From Bacillota bacterium (GTDB lineage: Bacteria > Bacillota > Clostridia > Clostridiales > Clostridiaceae), in contig JAEZDX010000506.1 in NCBI GenBank assembly GCA_023417975.1, positions 1-14,139 of the forward strand: a stretch of 14,139 nucleotides of DNA. Direction: 5' to 3'. A program made the position numbers and the translations under genes. The notes beneath the pieces were generated by a model that had not been told where the DNA came from, searched no databases, and saw only the letters and a list, made by a program, of their open reading frames with translations. Every line of letters begins with the position of its first letter. Within the stretch, counting starts at the first letter, position 1. Positions 1 through 8,000 of this stretch are shown here, one piece after another.

Positions 1-2
1 CT

Positions 3-1358
3 ATTATAGTGTTTTATTCAATGTATGATATAGATAAGATAGCTGTACTATTTGTTGTTTTCCCTATAATAGGAAACTTTGTTTTTGGTGGGATTATGAA
101 TATGCTTGTGTTAAAAAGGTATAAGGAAGGAGTTCGTAATGAACGAATTTTTCAATATGTAAATCGTGTTATGTACCTCACTGAATATGCAAAGGAAATG
201 AGATTATCAAATGTATACAGACTAATAAAGGATAAATATAATAATGCTGTTAAAAGCACCATAAGCATAGCTCATAAATATGCTCCGAAGATAATCCCTA
301 TAGAATTCCTAAAAGTTGTCTTTACTTTTTCTATAATCTTTGAAGGTGTATTATTATATGGTGCCTATAAAACTATGGTTGTTAAAAGCATTTCTCTATC
401 TGAACTGGCAGTTCTTTCGAGCATAATGGTATCTGCCACATGGATTCTGATTGGTCTTTTCGATAACATCGTTGAGACAATGAAAAATGGCCTGTTTGTT
501 AATAATCTCCGAACCTTTATGGAATACAAAGAAACAATCCCGGAGGATTCGGACGGAATTGTCCCTGATATTATTATTAAATCCATTGAATTCAAAAATG
601 TCAGCTTCTCCTATAAGAGCGGGAACTATGCCTTAAAGAATTTAAATTTTTCTATAGACGGAAATAGTGTAGTGGCATTAGTAGGTCATAATGGAGCAGG
701 AAAATCTACCATAATAAAGCTATTATTCCGTTTATATGACCCTACTGAAGGAGAAATTCTCTTAAATGGTATAAATATTAAAGCTTATAATTTACGAGCT
801 TACCGCCAGCTTTTTGCCGCCGCATTTCAAGATTATAAAGTGCTTGCGCTTTCCATAAGGGATAATGTTTTAATGGGTCATTCAATTGAAAATGGCGATG
901 ATGTCGTAACTGAAGCTTTAATAAAAGCTGGTGTATATGATAAGGTATCCTCTCTTTCAAATGGAATTAATACAATATTAACTAAAGAATTCGATGAGAA
1001 GGGGGCCATACTATCTGGTGGGCAGTATCAGAAAATAGTAGTTGCAAGGGCATTTGCTCAAGCTACTCCCATAAAAGTTTTTGATGAGCCTTCTTCAGCT
1101 TTGGACCCAATTGCGGAATATGATCTGTATAAGAGCATTATGAGAGAAAGTAAAGATAAAACTATGATTTTTATTTCTCACCGTCTTTCTTCCGTAAGAA
1201 ATGCAGACAAAGTAGTTATGTTTGAGCAAGGTGAACTTATAGAACAAGGAACTCATGAAGAACTAATGCTGATGAAAGGATCTTATGCAGATATGTATAC
1301 GAAACAAGCTATGAATTACTTGGCACTAAACTCCATGCCAGGGGAGGTAGCGCTATGA
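3..1358 (+). CDS. ABC exporter half-transporter (membrane domain + ATPase), 5' end cut by window edge
   Basis: Membrane-embedded ABC exporter subunit that would couple ATP hydrolysis to export of an unknown, possibly peptide-like, substrate. The reading frame is open to base 3, so the GTG at 9 is probably not the true start. Alignment by eye to the next gene suggests about 160 N-terminal residues lie outside the window. Numbering from base 3, hydrophobic segments occupy roughly residues 13-37, 100-125 and 135-153. The ATPase domain carries Walker A GHNGAGKST (228-236), signature LSGGQ (337-341), Walker B ending in D361 and catalytic E362, D-loop SALD and switch H393, so it looks catalytically complete. 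Its stop overlaps the start of the next exporter gene (ATGA at 1355-1358), which implies coupled translation and a heterodimer. The family assignment is firm; the substrate cannot be inferred. Confidence 0.93.
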   Translation: MIVFYSMYDIDKIAVLFVVFPIIGNFVFGGIMNMLVLKRYKEGVRNERIFQYVNRVMYLTEYAKEMRLSNVYRLIKDKYNNAVKSTISIAHKYAPKIIPIEFLKVVFTFSIIFEGVLLYGAYKTMVVKSISLSELAVLSSIMVSATWILIGLFDNIVETMKNGLFVNNLRTFMEYKETIPEDSDGIVPDIIIKSIEFKNVSFSYKSGNYALKNLNFSIDGNSVVALVGHNGAGKSTIIKLLFRLYDPTEGEILLNGINIKAYNLRAYRQLFAAAFQDYKVLALSIRDNVLMGHSIENGDDVVTEALIKAGVYDKVSSLSNGINTILTKEFDEKGAILSGGQYQKIVVARAFAQATPIKVFDEPSSALDPIAEYDLYKSIMRESKDKTMIFISHRLSSVRNADKVVMFEQGELIEQGTHEELMLMKGSYADMYTKQAMNYLALNSMPGEVAL

Positions 1359-3160
1359 AGCAAAAACAGACTATTAAACAGGTACTAGATAACAATTTAT
1401 TTATTCTTAAACTTTGCTTCTCAGCAGCTCCGTTATATGTTATCACATTTATTCTTGATGTAGTAAGAAATCAAACTCTTATTTTTCTTGAGCACACATA
1501 TGGTATTGGGTATATATTGGAAGCCGCCGAATATGGGAGACCCTTCCGGGATGTAGCTGTATTTGTAATTGTTCTTTTTCTTTTAATTGCAGCCGGAATG
1601 ATTTTTGGTGCATTTGTGAACCAACGTATTTCTCTAAAGGGTTTGCCGAAAATAAAGCAAAAAATCAAATTCTTGCTTTATGAAAAGGCTATGAAGCTTG
1701 ATTTGGAATGCTATGATAACCCTGAGTACTATAATGACTTTGTCCTAGCTGTATCTGAGGCGGATAAACAGGTAGACAGGCTATTTGAATTACTAAACAA
1801 GATTTTCACAGGCGTTACAATCTTTATTACTACTGGCGCGTATTTTTTAGTAAAGGATTGGCTTTCTGTATTTTTCGTACTAGCTTCTTTTATATTCTCC
1901 TTCATGATTATGCAAGCATATAACAAGCTAAACTATACGATGCGTCTGGATAAGAACACTCATGAAAGAAAAAGAGCTTATGTTAACAGAGTTTTCTACC
2001 TTAATGATTATGCCAAAGAATTGCGCTTAAATCCTGACGTTTCCAAAAAAATCTTAAAGCAGTTTGATGAAGCTAATGAAGCAATATATTCTATTGATAA
2101 AGGTAATGGAAAAAGAAAATTTATCCTATGCTTCTTTAGGGATTATGTATGTAATGACTTTATAAGCGATGTGCTCTATATTACATATTTGGTATATAAA
2201 GCGGTAGTATTAAGACTTATTTCCTACAGTAATGTAGTAATTTTATTTAATTCCTTCGGAAGATTAAAGAGAAGTCTTAGAACCATTACTGAAATATATC
2301 CCTATGCCAGCGAAACCAGCTTATATGTTGATAAAATTCGAGCTTTCTTAAATTATGAACCGAAAATAACTAGCAAAAAGAACCTTGCTGCTCCAGCTGC
2401 ACCCAAAAATATTGAACTTGACAACATTTCATTTGCATATAATATGCATGAGAAAAATGTAATTGACAATATATGCATGTCAATCAAACCTTATGAAAAG
2501 ATTGCACTAGTAGGCTATAACGGAGCGGGAAAAACTACTTTAATTAAGCTTCTTATGCGTTTGTATGATGTTAAGGAAGGAACAATTTCTCTTGATGGCA
2601 TAAACATAAAGGATTATGATGTAAATCAATACAGAAATTATGTAGGTACAGTTTTTCAGGACTACATGATCTATGCAGCTACAGTAAAGGAAAATGTACT
2701 ATTGGATATTGGAGAAAATGCATACGATGACAATGTATCCACGGCTCTTGAGCAGAGCGGCTTTAAAGAAAAACTTCAAAATTTGGAATTTGGTCTTTCT
2801 ACTCCATTGACGGCAGAGTTTGAGGAAAATGGAGTGAATTTGTCCGGCGGAGAAGCTCAAAAGCTAGCAATTTCAAGAGCTTTTTATAAAAATTGCAGTC
2901 TTATCATCTTAGATGAACCTTCTTCTGCTCTTGATCCTATTGCAGAATATCAGTTAAATCAGTCTATGCTGGAAGCCGCAGCAAATAAAACTGTAGTTTT
3001 CATTTCTCATAGACTTTCTACCACAAGACTAGCTGATAAAATATTCATGCTGGAAAATGGAAAAATAATTGAAGCAGGAAGTCATGAGGAACTTCTAAAG
3101 CTAGACGGTAAATATGCCGAGATGTGGAATGTACAGGCAGGGCAGTACATAAAAGTGTAA
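1355..3160 (+). CDS. ABC exporter half-transporter (membrane domain + ATPase), full length
   Basis: Full-length 601-residue ABC exporter subunit, the normal size for a fused membrane-plus-ATPase half-transporter. About six hydrophobic segments fall in residues 15-310, followed by an ATPase domain with Walker A GYNGAGKTT (387-395), signature LSGGE (496-500), Walker B with D520 and E521, and switch H552. The start is supported by AGGGGAGG at 1340-1347, seven bases before the ATG. It shares distinctive stretches with the upstream gene: YVNRV.YL..YAKE.RL in the membrane domain and PSSALDPIAEY at Walker B/D-loop. The two are therefore likely paralogues from a tandem duplication that work as a heterodimer. 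Both keep the catalytic glutamate, so neither nucleotide site is obviously degenerate, unlike many heterodimeric exporters. No precursor peptide, modification enzyme or immunity gene is visible beside it, so the cargo is unknown. A hairpin terminator follows. Confidence 0.95.
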   Translation: MKQKQTIKQVLDNNLFILKLCFSAAPLYVITFILDVVRNQTLIFLEHTYGIGYILEAAEYGRPFRDVAVFVIVLFLLIAAGMIFGAFVNQRISLKGLPKIKQKIKFLLYEKAMKLDLECYDNPEYYNDFVLAVSEADKQVDRLFELLNKIFTGVTIFITTGAYFLVKDWLSVFFVLASFIFSFMIMQAYNKLNYTMRLDKNTHERKRAYVNRVFYLNDYAKELRLNPDVSKKILKQFDEANEAIYSIDKGNGKRKFILCFFRDYVCNDFISDVLYITYLVYKAVVLRLISYSNVVILFNSFGRLKRSLRTITEIYPYASETSLYVDKIRAFLNYEPKITSKKNLAAPAAPKNIELDNISFAYNMHEKNVIDNICMSIKPYEKIALVGYNGAGKTTLIKLLMRLYDVKEGTISLDGINIKDYDVNQYRNYVGTVFQDYMIYAATVKENVLLDIGENAYDDNVSTALEQSGFKEKLQNLEFGLSTPLTAEFEENGVNLSGGEAQKLAISRAFYKNCSLIILDEPSSALDPIAEYQLNQSMLEAAANKTVVFISHRLSTTRLADKIFMLENGKIIEAGSHEELLKLDGKYAEMWNVQAGQYIKV

Positions 3161-3183
3161 CTTAATATTATAAAGTATAGTTT

Positions 3184-3240
3184 AATTGACAGTGGACCGT
3201 TGTCAAATTACCAAAGTTCACTGTCAATTTTATTTTTTAT
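3184..3240 (+). terminator. Intrinsic terminator of the tandem exporter operon
   Basis: The arm 3184-3197 (AATTGACAGTGGAC) pairs with 3216-3229 (GTTCACTGTCAATT) over 14 positions with one G-U wobble and an 18-base loop. A T-rich tail (TTTTATTTTTTATT) runs to about 3240. The loop also contains TTGTCAA, which can pair with TTGACA of the left arm, giving a shorter competing hairpin. Read on the - strand the stem is not followed by a T run, so it probably ends only the + strand operon and not the convergent deacylase gene. Confidence 0.75.
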
Positions 3241-3261
3241 TAATTGTATTATTTTACATAT

Positions 3262-3819
3262 TTATTCTCCCTTAAGGTTCACATACTGTGGTATATGCCC
3301 TGTGTATGTAATAAACTTTTCAAAAATATCTTTTGTTTTAATCTTAAGACTTGAAGTGTTAATGCAGGGGTGACATCCAATATATTCTTCCTTTATTACA
3401 TCTTCATCAATTAAAAGTTTTACTCTATGCTCCGTATCGTTCATAAGTCCCATAATGCTTACAGAACCAGGAGTTATATTGAGAAACTCTTCCATATATT
3501 CTTCCGAGGCAAAGGACAATCTGGAAGACTGAATCTGAGCGGATAACTCCTTAGTCTTAAACTTTTTATCTCCAGGCATCATAAGCAAATAAAAGTCGGT
3601 TTTCTGACTGTTACACAAAAACAAGTTTTTACAAATGGCTATTCCAAGAAGTGTTTCAACCGTATGGCAATCCTCTATGCTGGCTGTTACATCATGGTCA
3701 ATACGTATATATGGTATTTGAAGCTCCTCCAGCAAATCATACACTGCCATCTCTTTAGGAAGTCGAGAATCTTTAGGTTTCGTTGTATAAATAGTAGGAT
3801 TAATATTTATATGCGTCAT
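3262..3819 (-). CDS. YbaK/ProX-family aminoacyl-tRNA deacylase (prolyl-tRNA editing domain protein)
   Basis: A 185-residue stand-alone editing protein of the YbaK/ProXp family, which hydrolyses mischarged tRNA (commonly Ala-tRNAPro or Cys-tRNAPro) in the cytoplasm. From the chosen start, K64 in the motif CKNLFL matches the family's conserved catalytic lysine region. TPGSVS (116-121), GLMND (124-128), GCHP (148-151) and NTSSL (154-158) match the substrate-pocket motifs of ProX/PrdX-like proteins. I chose the ATG at 3819 because AGGAG lies nine bases upstream. An in-frame ATG at 3855 would add 12 residues, overlap the preceding gene and has only a weak binding site. It starts 19 bases after the dehydrogenase stop, so the two are co-transcribed. 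Whether the substrate is Ala-, Cys- or another tRNA cannot be told from sequence. A PrdX-like role in proline metabolism is possible, but no prd genes are present. Confidence 0.88.
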   Translation of the reverse strand: MTHININPTIYTTKPKDSRLPKEMAVYDLLEELQIPYIRIDHDVTASIEDCHTVETLLGIAICKNLFLCNSQKTDFYLLMMPGDKKFKTKELSAQIQSSRLSFASEEYMEEFLNITPGSVSIMGLMNDTEHRVKLLIDEDVIKEEYIGCHPCINTSSLKIKTKDIFEKFITYTGHIPQYVNLKGE

Positions 3820-3838
3820 TTCTTTAACACTCCTTATA

Positions 3839-4828
3839 TTACTGTATAGCTTCATTTTCGCAGTATCCCATTGTTTCTAATTCATGCAGATTTATAAAGG
3901 TTGTCTCTATCATATTTGATATTGCTTCATCAGTGTAAAACGCCGTATGAGTCGTATAAATTACATTGTCCATGTGGAGTAATTCTTCAAATTCCTCATT
4001 ATTTAATTTCTTTGAACACATATCCTTCCTCAAGATTTCATTTTCTTCTTCATACACATCCATAGCTACAGCACTTATTCTCCCATTCTTCAAAGCATTT
4101 AGCACTGCTTTTGTGTCAAACACTGCTCCTCGTGAGGTATTAATAAGGCATACACCTTCCTTTAACCTTGATATTGTGTACTCATTAATAAGATGATGTG
4201 TTTCTTCAGTTAGCGGACAGTGGAAAACAAGTATATCACTATGAGTAAAAATTTCGTTCAATTTTACATAGTTAGCAACTGCTCTAATTTCTTCTCTTTC
4301 AGTGCGGCCGTTTACAAGAATTCGACATCCAAAGCCGGTTAAGTTCTTTACTGTTGCACAGCCGATTCTCCCCGTACCAATTACTCCTACTGTCATATTC
4401 CTTAGCTCACGTCCCAGCAATCCCTTTATCCTAAAATCATGCCTATGAACCCTACTCAGCTGCAGCTTGAGCTTTCTCAACGCCGCTAATATAAGCATTA
4501 CAGTATGCTCGGAAACGGCGTTTGGGGAATAATATGGTACATAAGCAGCTTTAAGATCATATTTTTTTATGGCCTGTAGGTTTAAATTGTCTTTCCCTGC
4601 CAATTTATTAAGAATATATTTAACTCCAAGCTCTGATAAACCTTTAGCTATTTCCTCCGTAATCACACTGTTAACAGTAATGCATATAGCATCGTAGCCC
4701 TTTGTCATTTTAATATTTGATAAATTTAGTGTTTCATAAACATAAGAAATATCATATTTGTATATTTTATTAAAATTATCAAATAGCCATGTTTCTTCAT
4801 CTCTATGTCCAATGACCAGCATTCTCAC
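3839..4828 (-). CDS. D-2-hydroxyacid dehydrogenase, VanH / D-lactate dehydrogenase-like
   Basis: Cytoplasmic oxidoreductase that would reduce a 2-keto acid (pyruvate or a larger analogue) to the D-2-hydroxy acid, 329 residues, typical for the family. The Rossmann motif GTGRIG is at 151-156. The catalytic triad is readable as R233 (NTSRG), E262 (DVYEEE) and H294 (THTAFYT). The region NMTVGVIGTGRIG followed by GFGCRIL and the HDFR segment closely resemble VanH of vancomycin-resistance clusters and lactobacillal D-lactate dehydrogenases. At the end of the second beta strand, where NAD enzymes have Asp, this protein has N-G-R-T (173-176), which suggests NADPH preference as in VanH. The GTG start at 4828 is chosen because AGGAGG ends eight bases before it; an ATG two codons later is the alternative. 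No VanA-type ligase, VanX dipeptidase or VanS/VanR gene is nearby, so a fermentative or amino-acid-catabolic role is equally possible. Confidence 0.9.
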   Translation of the reverse strand: MRMLVIGHRDEETWLFDNFNKIYKYDISYVYETLNLSNIKMTKGYDAICITVNSVITEEIAKGLSELGVKYILNKLAGKDNLNLQAIKKYDLKAAYVPYYSPNAVSEHTVMLILAALRKLKLQLSRVHRHDFRIKGLLGRELRNMTVGVIGTGRIGCATVKNLTGFGCRILVNGRTEREEIRAVANYVKLNEIFTHSDILVFHCPLTEETHHLINEYTISRLKEGVCLINTSRGAVFDTKAVLNALKNGRISAVAMDVYEEENEILRKDMCSKKLNNEEFEELLHMDNVIYTTHTAFYTDEAISNMIETTFINLHELETMGYCENEAIQ

Positions 4829-4908
4829 TTTAATCCCCTCCTCATCTTTTAAATAAATTGCTATGAAATAGATTAGTCAGAACTCTATATTTAATAATTG
4901 TTTTTAAT

Positions 4909-4938
4909 ATTATACAACAAAATGTATAATAAAGTAAA
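4909..4938 (-). promoter_or_regulatory. Candidate sigma-A promoter for the dehydrogenase/deacylase unit
   Basis: On the - strand, TTTACT (4933-4938) and TATAAT (4909-4914) are separated by 18 bases, about 80 bases ahead of the dehydrogenase start. The -10 box is perfect; the -35 box is a weak match. The -35 lies inside the outer flank of the terminator hairpin of the preceding operon. AT-rich DNA produces such boxes by chance, so confidence is limited. Confidence 0.35.
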
Positions 4939-4998
4939 AGCCATGTATATTTTGAGAATGGGTTCTCATCATATACACGGCTTATTTGTTTTACTTTC
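4931..4998 (-). terminator. Large nested hairpin terminating the FtsX-permease operon
   Basis: The arms 4938-4950 and 4971-4983 form 13 pairs; the one mismatched position is a G-U wobble only when read as - strand RNA, which indicates the direction in which it works. Inside, after a 2x2 internal loop, TGAGAA (4953-4958) pairs perfectly with TTCTCA (4963-4968) around a TGGG tetraloop. Outside, AAAGTAAAA (4931-4939) is complementary to TTTTACTTT (4989-4997). Downstream on the - strand the sequence is T-rich (TTTTACTTTATTATAC). It begins 37 bases after the permease stop. Confidence 0.75.
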
Positions 4999-5019
4999 TT
5001 TGCTTTTACCTTTAATAAT

Positions 5020-8000
5020 TTACTCAGCGCTCTTAAGTGATTCTATCATATCAATCTTGTCAAATCTCTTGTACATAGCCAGATTCACTACTATAGAAAA
5101 TACTATGGTAAGCACCACGGAAATTATAAAGCTTGATGGGCTTATTCTCTCCAAGAATTTTAACGTATCTATCTCAGCTGCAGTCAATACAAATTTATTC
5201 ATCAGTATTCCCGTCAATATTCCAAATAAACTGCCTAGGACGGTTAACAGCATATTCTCTCTGTAAATGTAGGCAGCCAACTCATGATCATAAAATCCTA
5301 AAAGTTTTATTGTCGCAAGTTCTCTCATTCTCTCACTAATATTTATATTTGTAAGATTATATATTACAACAAAGGCCAGAACTCCTGCAGATACTATTAG
5401 CACTAATACTACAGAACTGATGCTGTTTATAGTCTTACTGAAATCCAGCTGAACATTATTTTTATACCCTATTGAGTTTATACCGTCTATATTTTTCAAG
5501 CTGCCGGACGTACTGTTTTGAGCTTCCTCCGATAAATCCTTTAATAAGGCATAAAAACTGTTAAAGTTTATAGCTTTCCCTGTCAGCTTTTCATAATAAG
5601 CAGCACTCATATAGACATAATGCTGAACATAATGTTCCGTTATAGCAGCTACCTTTGCTTTTACTACTTGATCATCCAAAGTTATTTCAATAGTGTCTCC
5701 CGGCTTTTTGTTAATAAGTTTTGATAGTTTTTCTGTCAAAACAACACCGTCGTCATTTAGCTTAAACTCTTTATTCTTTAAGGTTAAGTTTATATATTCA
5801 GTGAATACCGCATTATCTTCAGGAACGATTATATATGCATCGTGATTGGATGCGTTGTTCATTTTTACTGTTCCGTTTTTGGTATAGGTAAACAAAATGT
5901 CTTTAATATTTGAAATTCCTTTAGTTTTTTCTTTAATATCCTTCATGTCTGCTTCGCTGGCATTCTTTGTTAATGTGCCCTGCATATCATACCTATAAAG
6001 CTTATTAAATTGTTTTTCAGTTGCACCCGTTATACCTTCTTTAATTCCAAAGCCGGTAATCATTAAGCCTGTGCATGCTGCTATGCCTATAACCGTCATA
6101 AACAGCCTCTGTTTATATCTGAAAATATTTCTTGCGGTAACTTTCTCTGTAAAACTGAGTCTTTTCCATATAAAGTTCGCTCTTTCAAGCAGTATTCTTT
6201 TTCCTGATTTCGGCGGCTTTGGTCTCATTAACGATGCCGGAACCTCTCTCAAGCCATCCATGGTAGAAGCTATGGCCGCAACGGATGTAAATAATACAGC
6301 CAGTAAGGAAGCTTGCAAAGCAAGTATGGAATTAAATGGAGCAACTGTATCCGGTATAGCATAAAGAGTGCCATATGCATTCATTATAATTGGCGGAAAC
6401 ACTCTAAATCCGATTGAAATACCAATGAGACTTCCAATAATGCTGGCAGAAAGTGCATAAATTAAATAGTGTGCCACAATAGCCGCCCTGGAATATCCTA
6501 AGGCTGCAAAGGTTCCTATTTCCATCCTCTTTTCCTGTACCATTCTTGTCATGGTTGTAAGACTTACAAGAGCTGCCACAAGGAAAAATATAAATGGAAA
6601 AGCCTTTCCTATACTATCTATTCTGTCGCCGTCTTGCCTATAAGTTTCAAACCCCATATTTGCCGATCTTCCGAGAACATACCAATCAGGCTTTTTTATA
6701 TCCTTGAGTTTTTCTCTGTTTTTTTGAATTTCTGCTTCTCCATCTTTGATCTTTGCATTTGCCTTTTCTTCTTCAGATTTTAACTTTTCAGTATTGTCAT
6801 TGACTTCTTTTTCTCCGTCTTGCAGTTCTTTTCTCGCACTGCTTAGCTTTGTCAGTCCTTCCTGTCTGCTCTTTTCCAATTGAGCCACACCGGCATTAAG
6901 GTCTTTCTCCTTATCGGTGAGCTGCTGTCTGCCGCTATTGATGTCTGCTGCCGATTTATCAAAGGTATTTTTTAAGGCTTGCATATCAAAGTATGCTTTC
7001 ATGTTTTCCAACATATTATCGCTCTTTAAAGCATTATATATATTGTCAAAATCTTTTCCCTTTATGTCTTTTTCATAAACTTGGTTTAAGAAAAAATACT
7101 GGTTTGCATAATCTGTGTTTTCAGGGTTAGCCTCCATCAGTGCTTTAAGTCGCCCAAGCTCTTGGGCCATTGCATTGGAAATATTATCTGCAGCTTGGTT
7201 CTTGCCGGAATTCAATTGATTCTCACTGTCATCAAGTTTCTTTTTGCCTTCTTCAAGCTGACGCTTACCATCATCAAGCTGTTTTTGTCCCTCCGACATC
7301 TTCTTGTTAAAAAGGGCTTCATTCTTTTTAAGTTCATCCCATCCGTCAGAAATTTTATTTTTTGCAGTATCCAGTTCCTTGTAGCCTTGCGCAAATTTAT
7401 CCTGTGCCTCTTTTTGTGAACTGTCCAGTTTTATCTGAGCATCATCCAACTTATCGGTTGCGATTTTCATAACTTCAGTATATCTTACTTCATTTCTTGA
7501 AATCCCTATGTCTTTCAGAGCCTTTTCAACACGAGCTTCAGCATTTTTATAGCTTTCGTAATCCAAAAGACTTTTTTCGGATTGCGCGCTATCGGTTCTT
7601 ACGTATAATTCCGTATATACTTCACTTTTGAATACTTGTGGAAGTATATACACAAATCCGCTGACAGATCCGTTACCTACAGAGCTCAACTGCCTTTGTG
7701 CAGACACATATAAAGGAGATTGTGCAGTTCCTACAATTGTAAACTCTATATTTTTTAAATCATCCTCCAAATTGTTGTCATTTCCAGACTTAAGAACTAA
7801 CTTATCATTTAGCTTAAGTTTGTTTTTTTCTAAAAATCTTTCTTCTACTACTGCTTCATCGGCTTTTTGGGGTCTTTTACCTTGCAACAGCCTTATATTG
7901 TTAATTCCATTTTCTTCCGGCATTGAATTTATGTTAAGTACGAGCTGATGTTTATCTATCTCTGTAACTGCATCTATTGAATAAGCTCCCTCAGCCATAG

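Noticed and set aside
9..11. GTG at base 9 as the true start of the first exporter gene
   Set aside because: The frame remains open to the window edge, no ribosome binding site can be seen, and the protein would lack the first membrane helices that its paralogue has.
4898..5266. A 122-residue open frame on the + strand with hydrophobic stretches
   Set aside because: Most of it lies antisense to the C-terminal membrane segments of the permease, and its start falls within the terminator region. It has no ribosome binding site and no recognisable family.
7195..7303. Tandem repeat DNA in the coiled-coil coding region
   Set aside because: The periodicity is at the protein heptad level. The DNA units differ at many positions and need no separate repeat annotation.
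7162..7419. A hydrophobic 85-residue + strand frame within the permease gene
   Set aside because: It is the antisense reading of the Lys/Glu-rich coiled-coil heptads, which naturally gives Leu/Phe-rich translation. No start signal.
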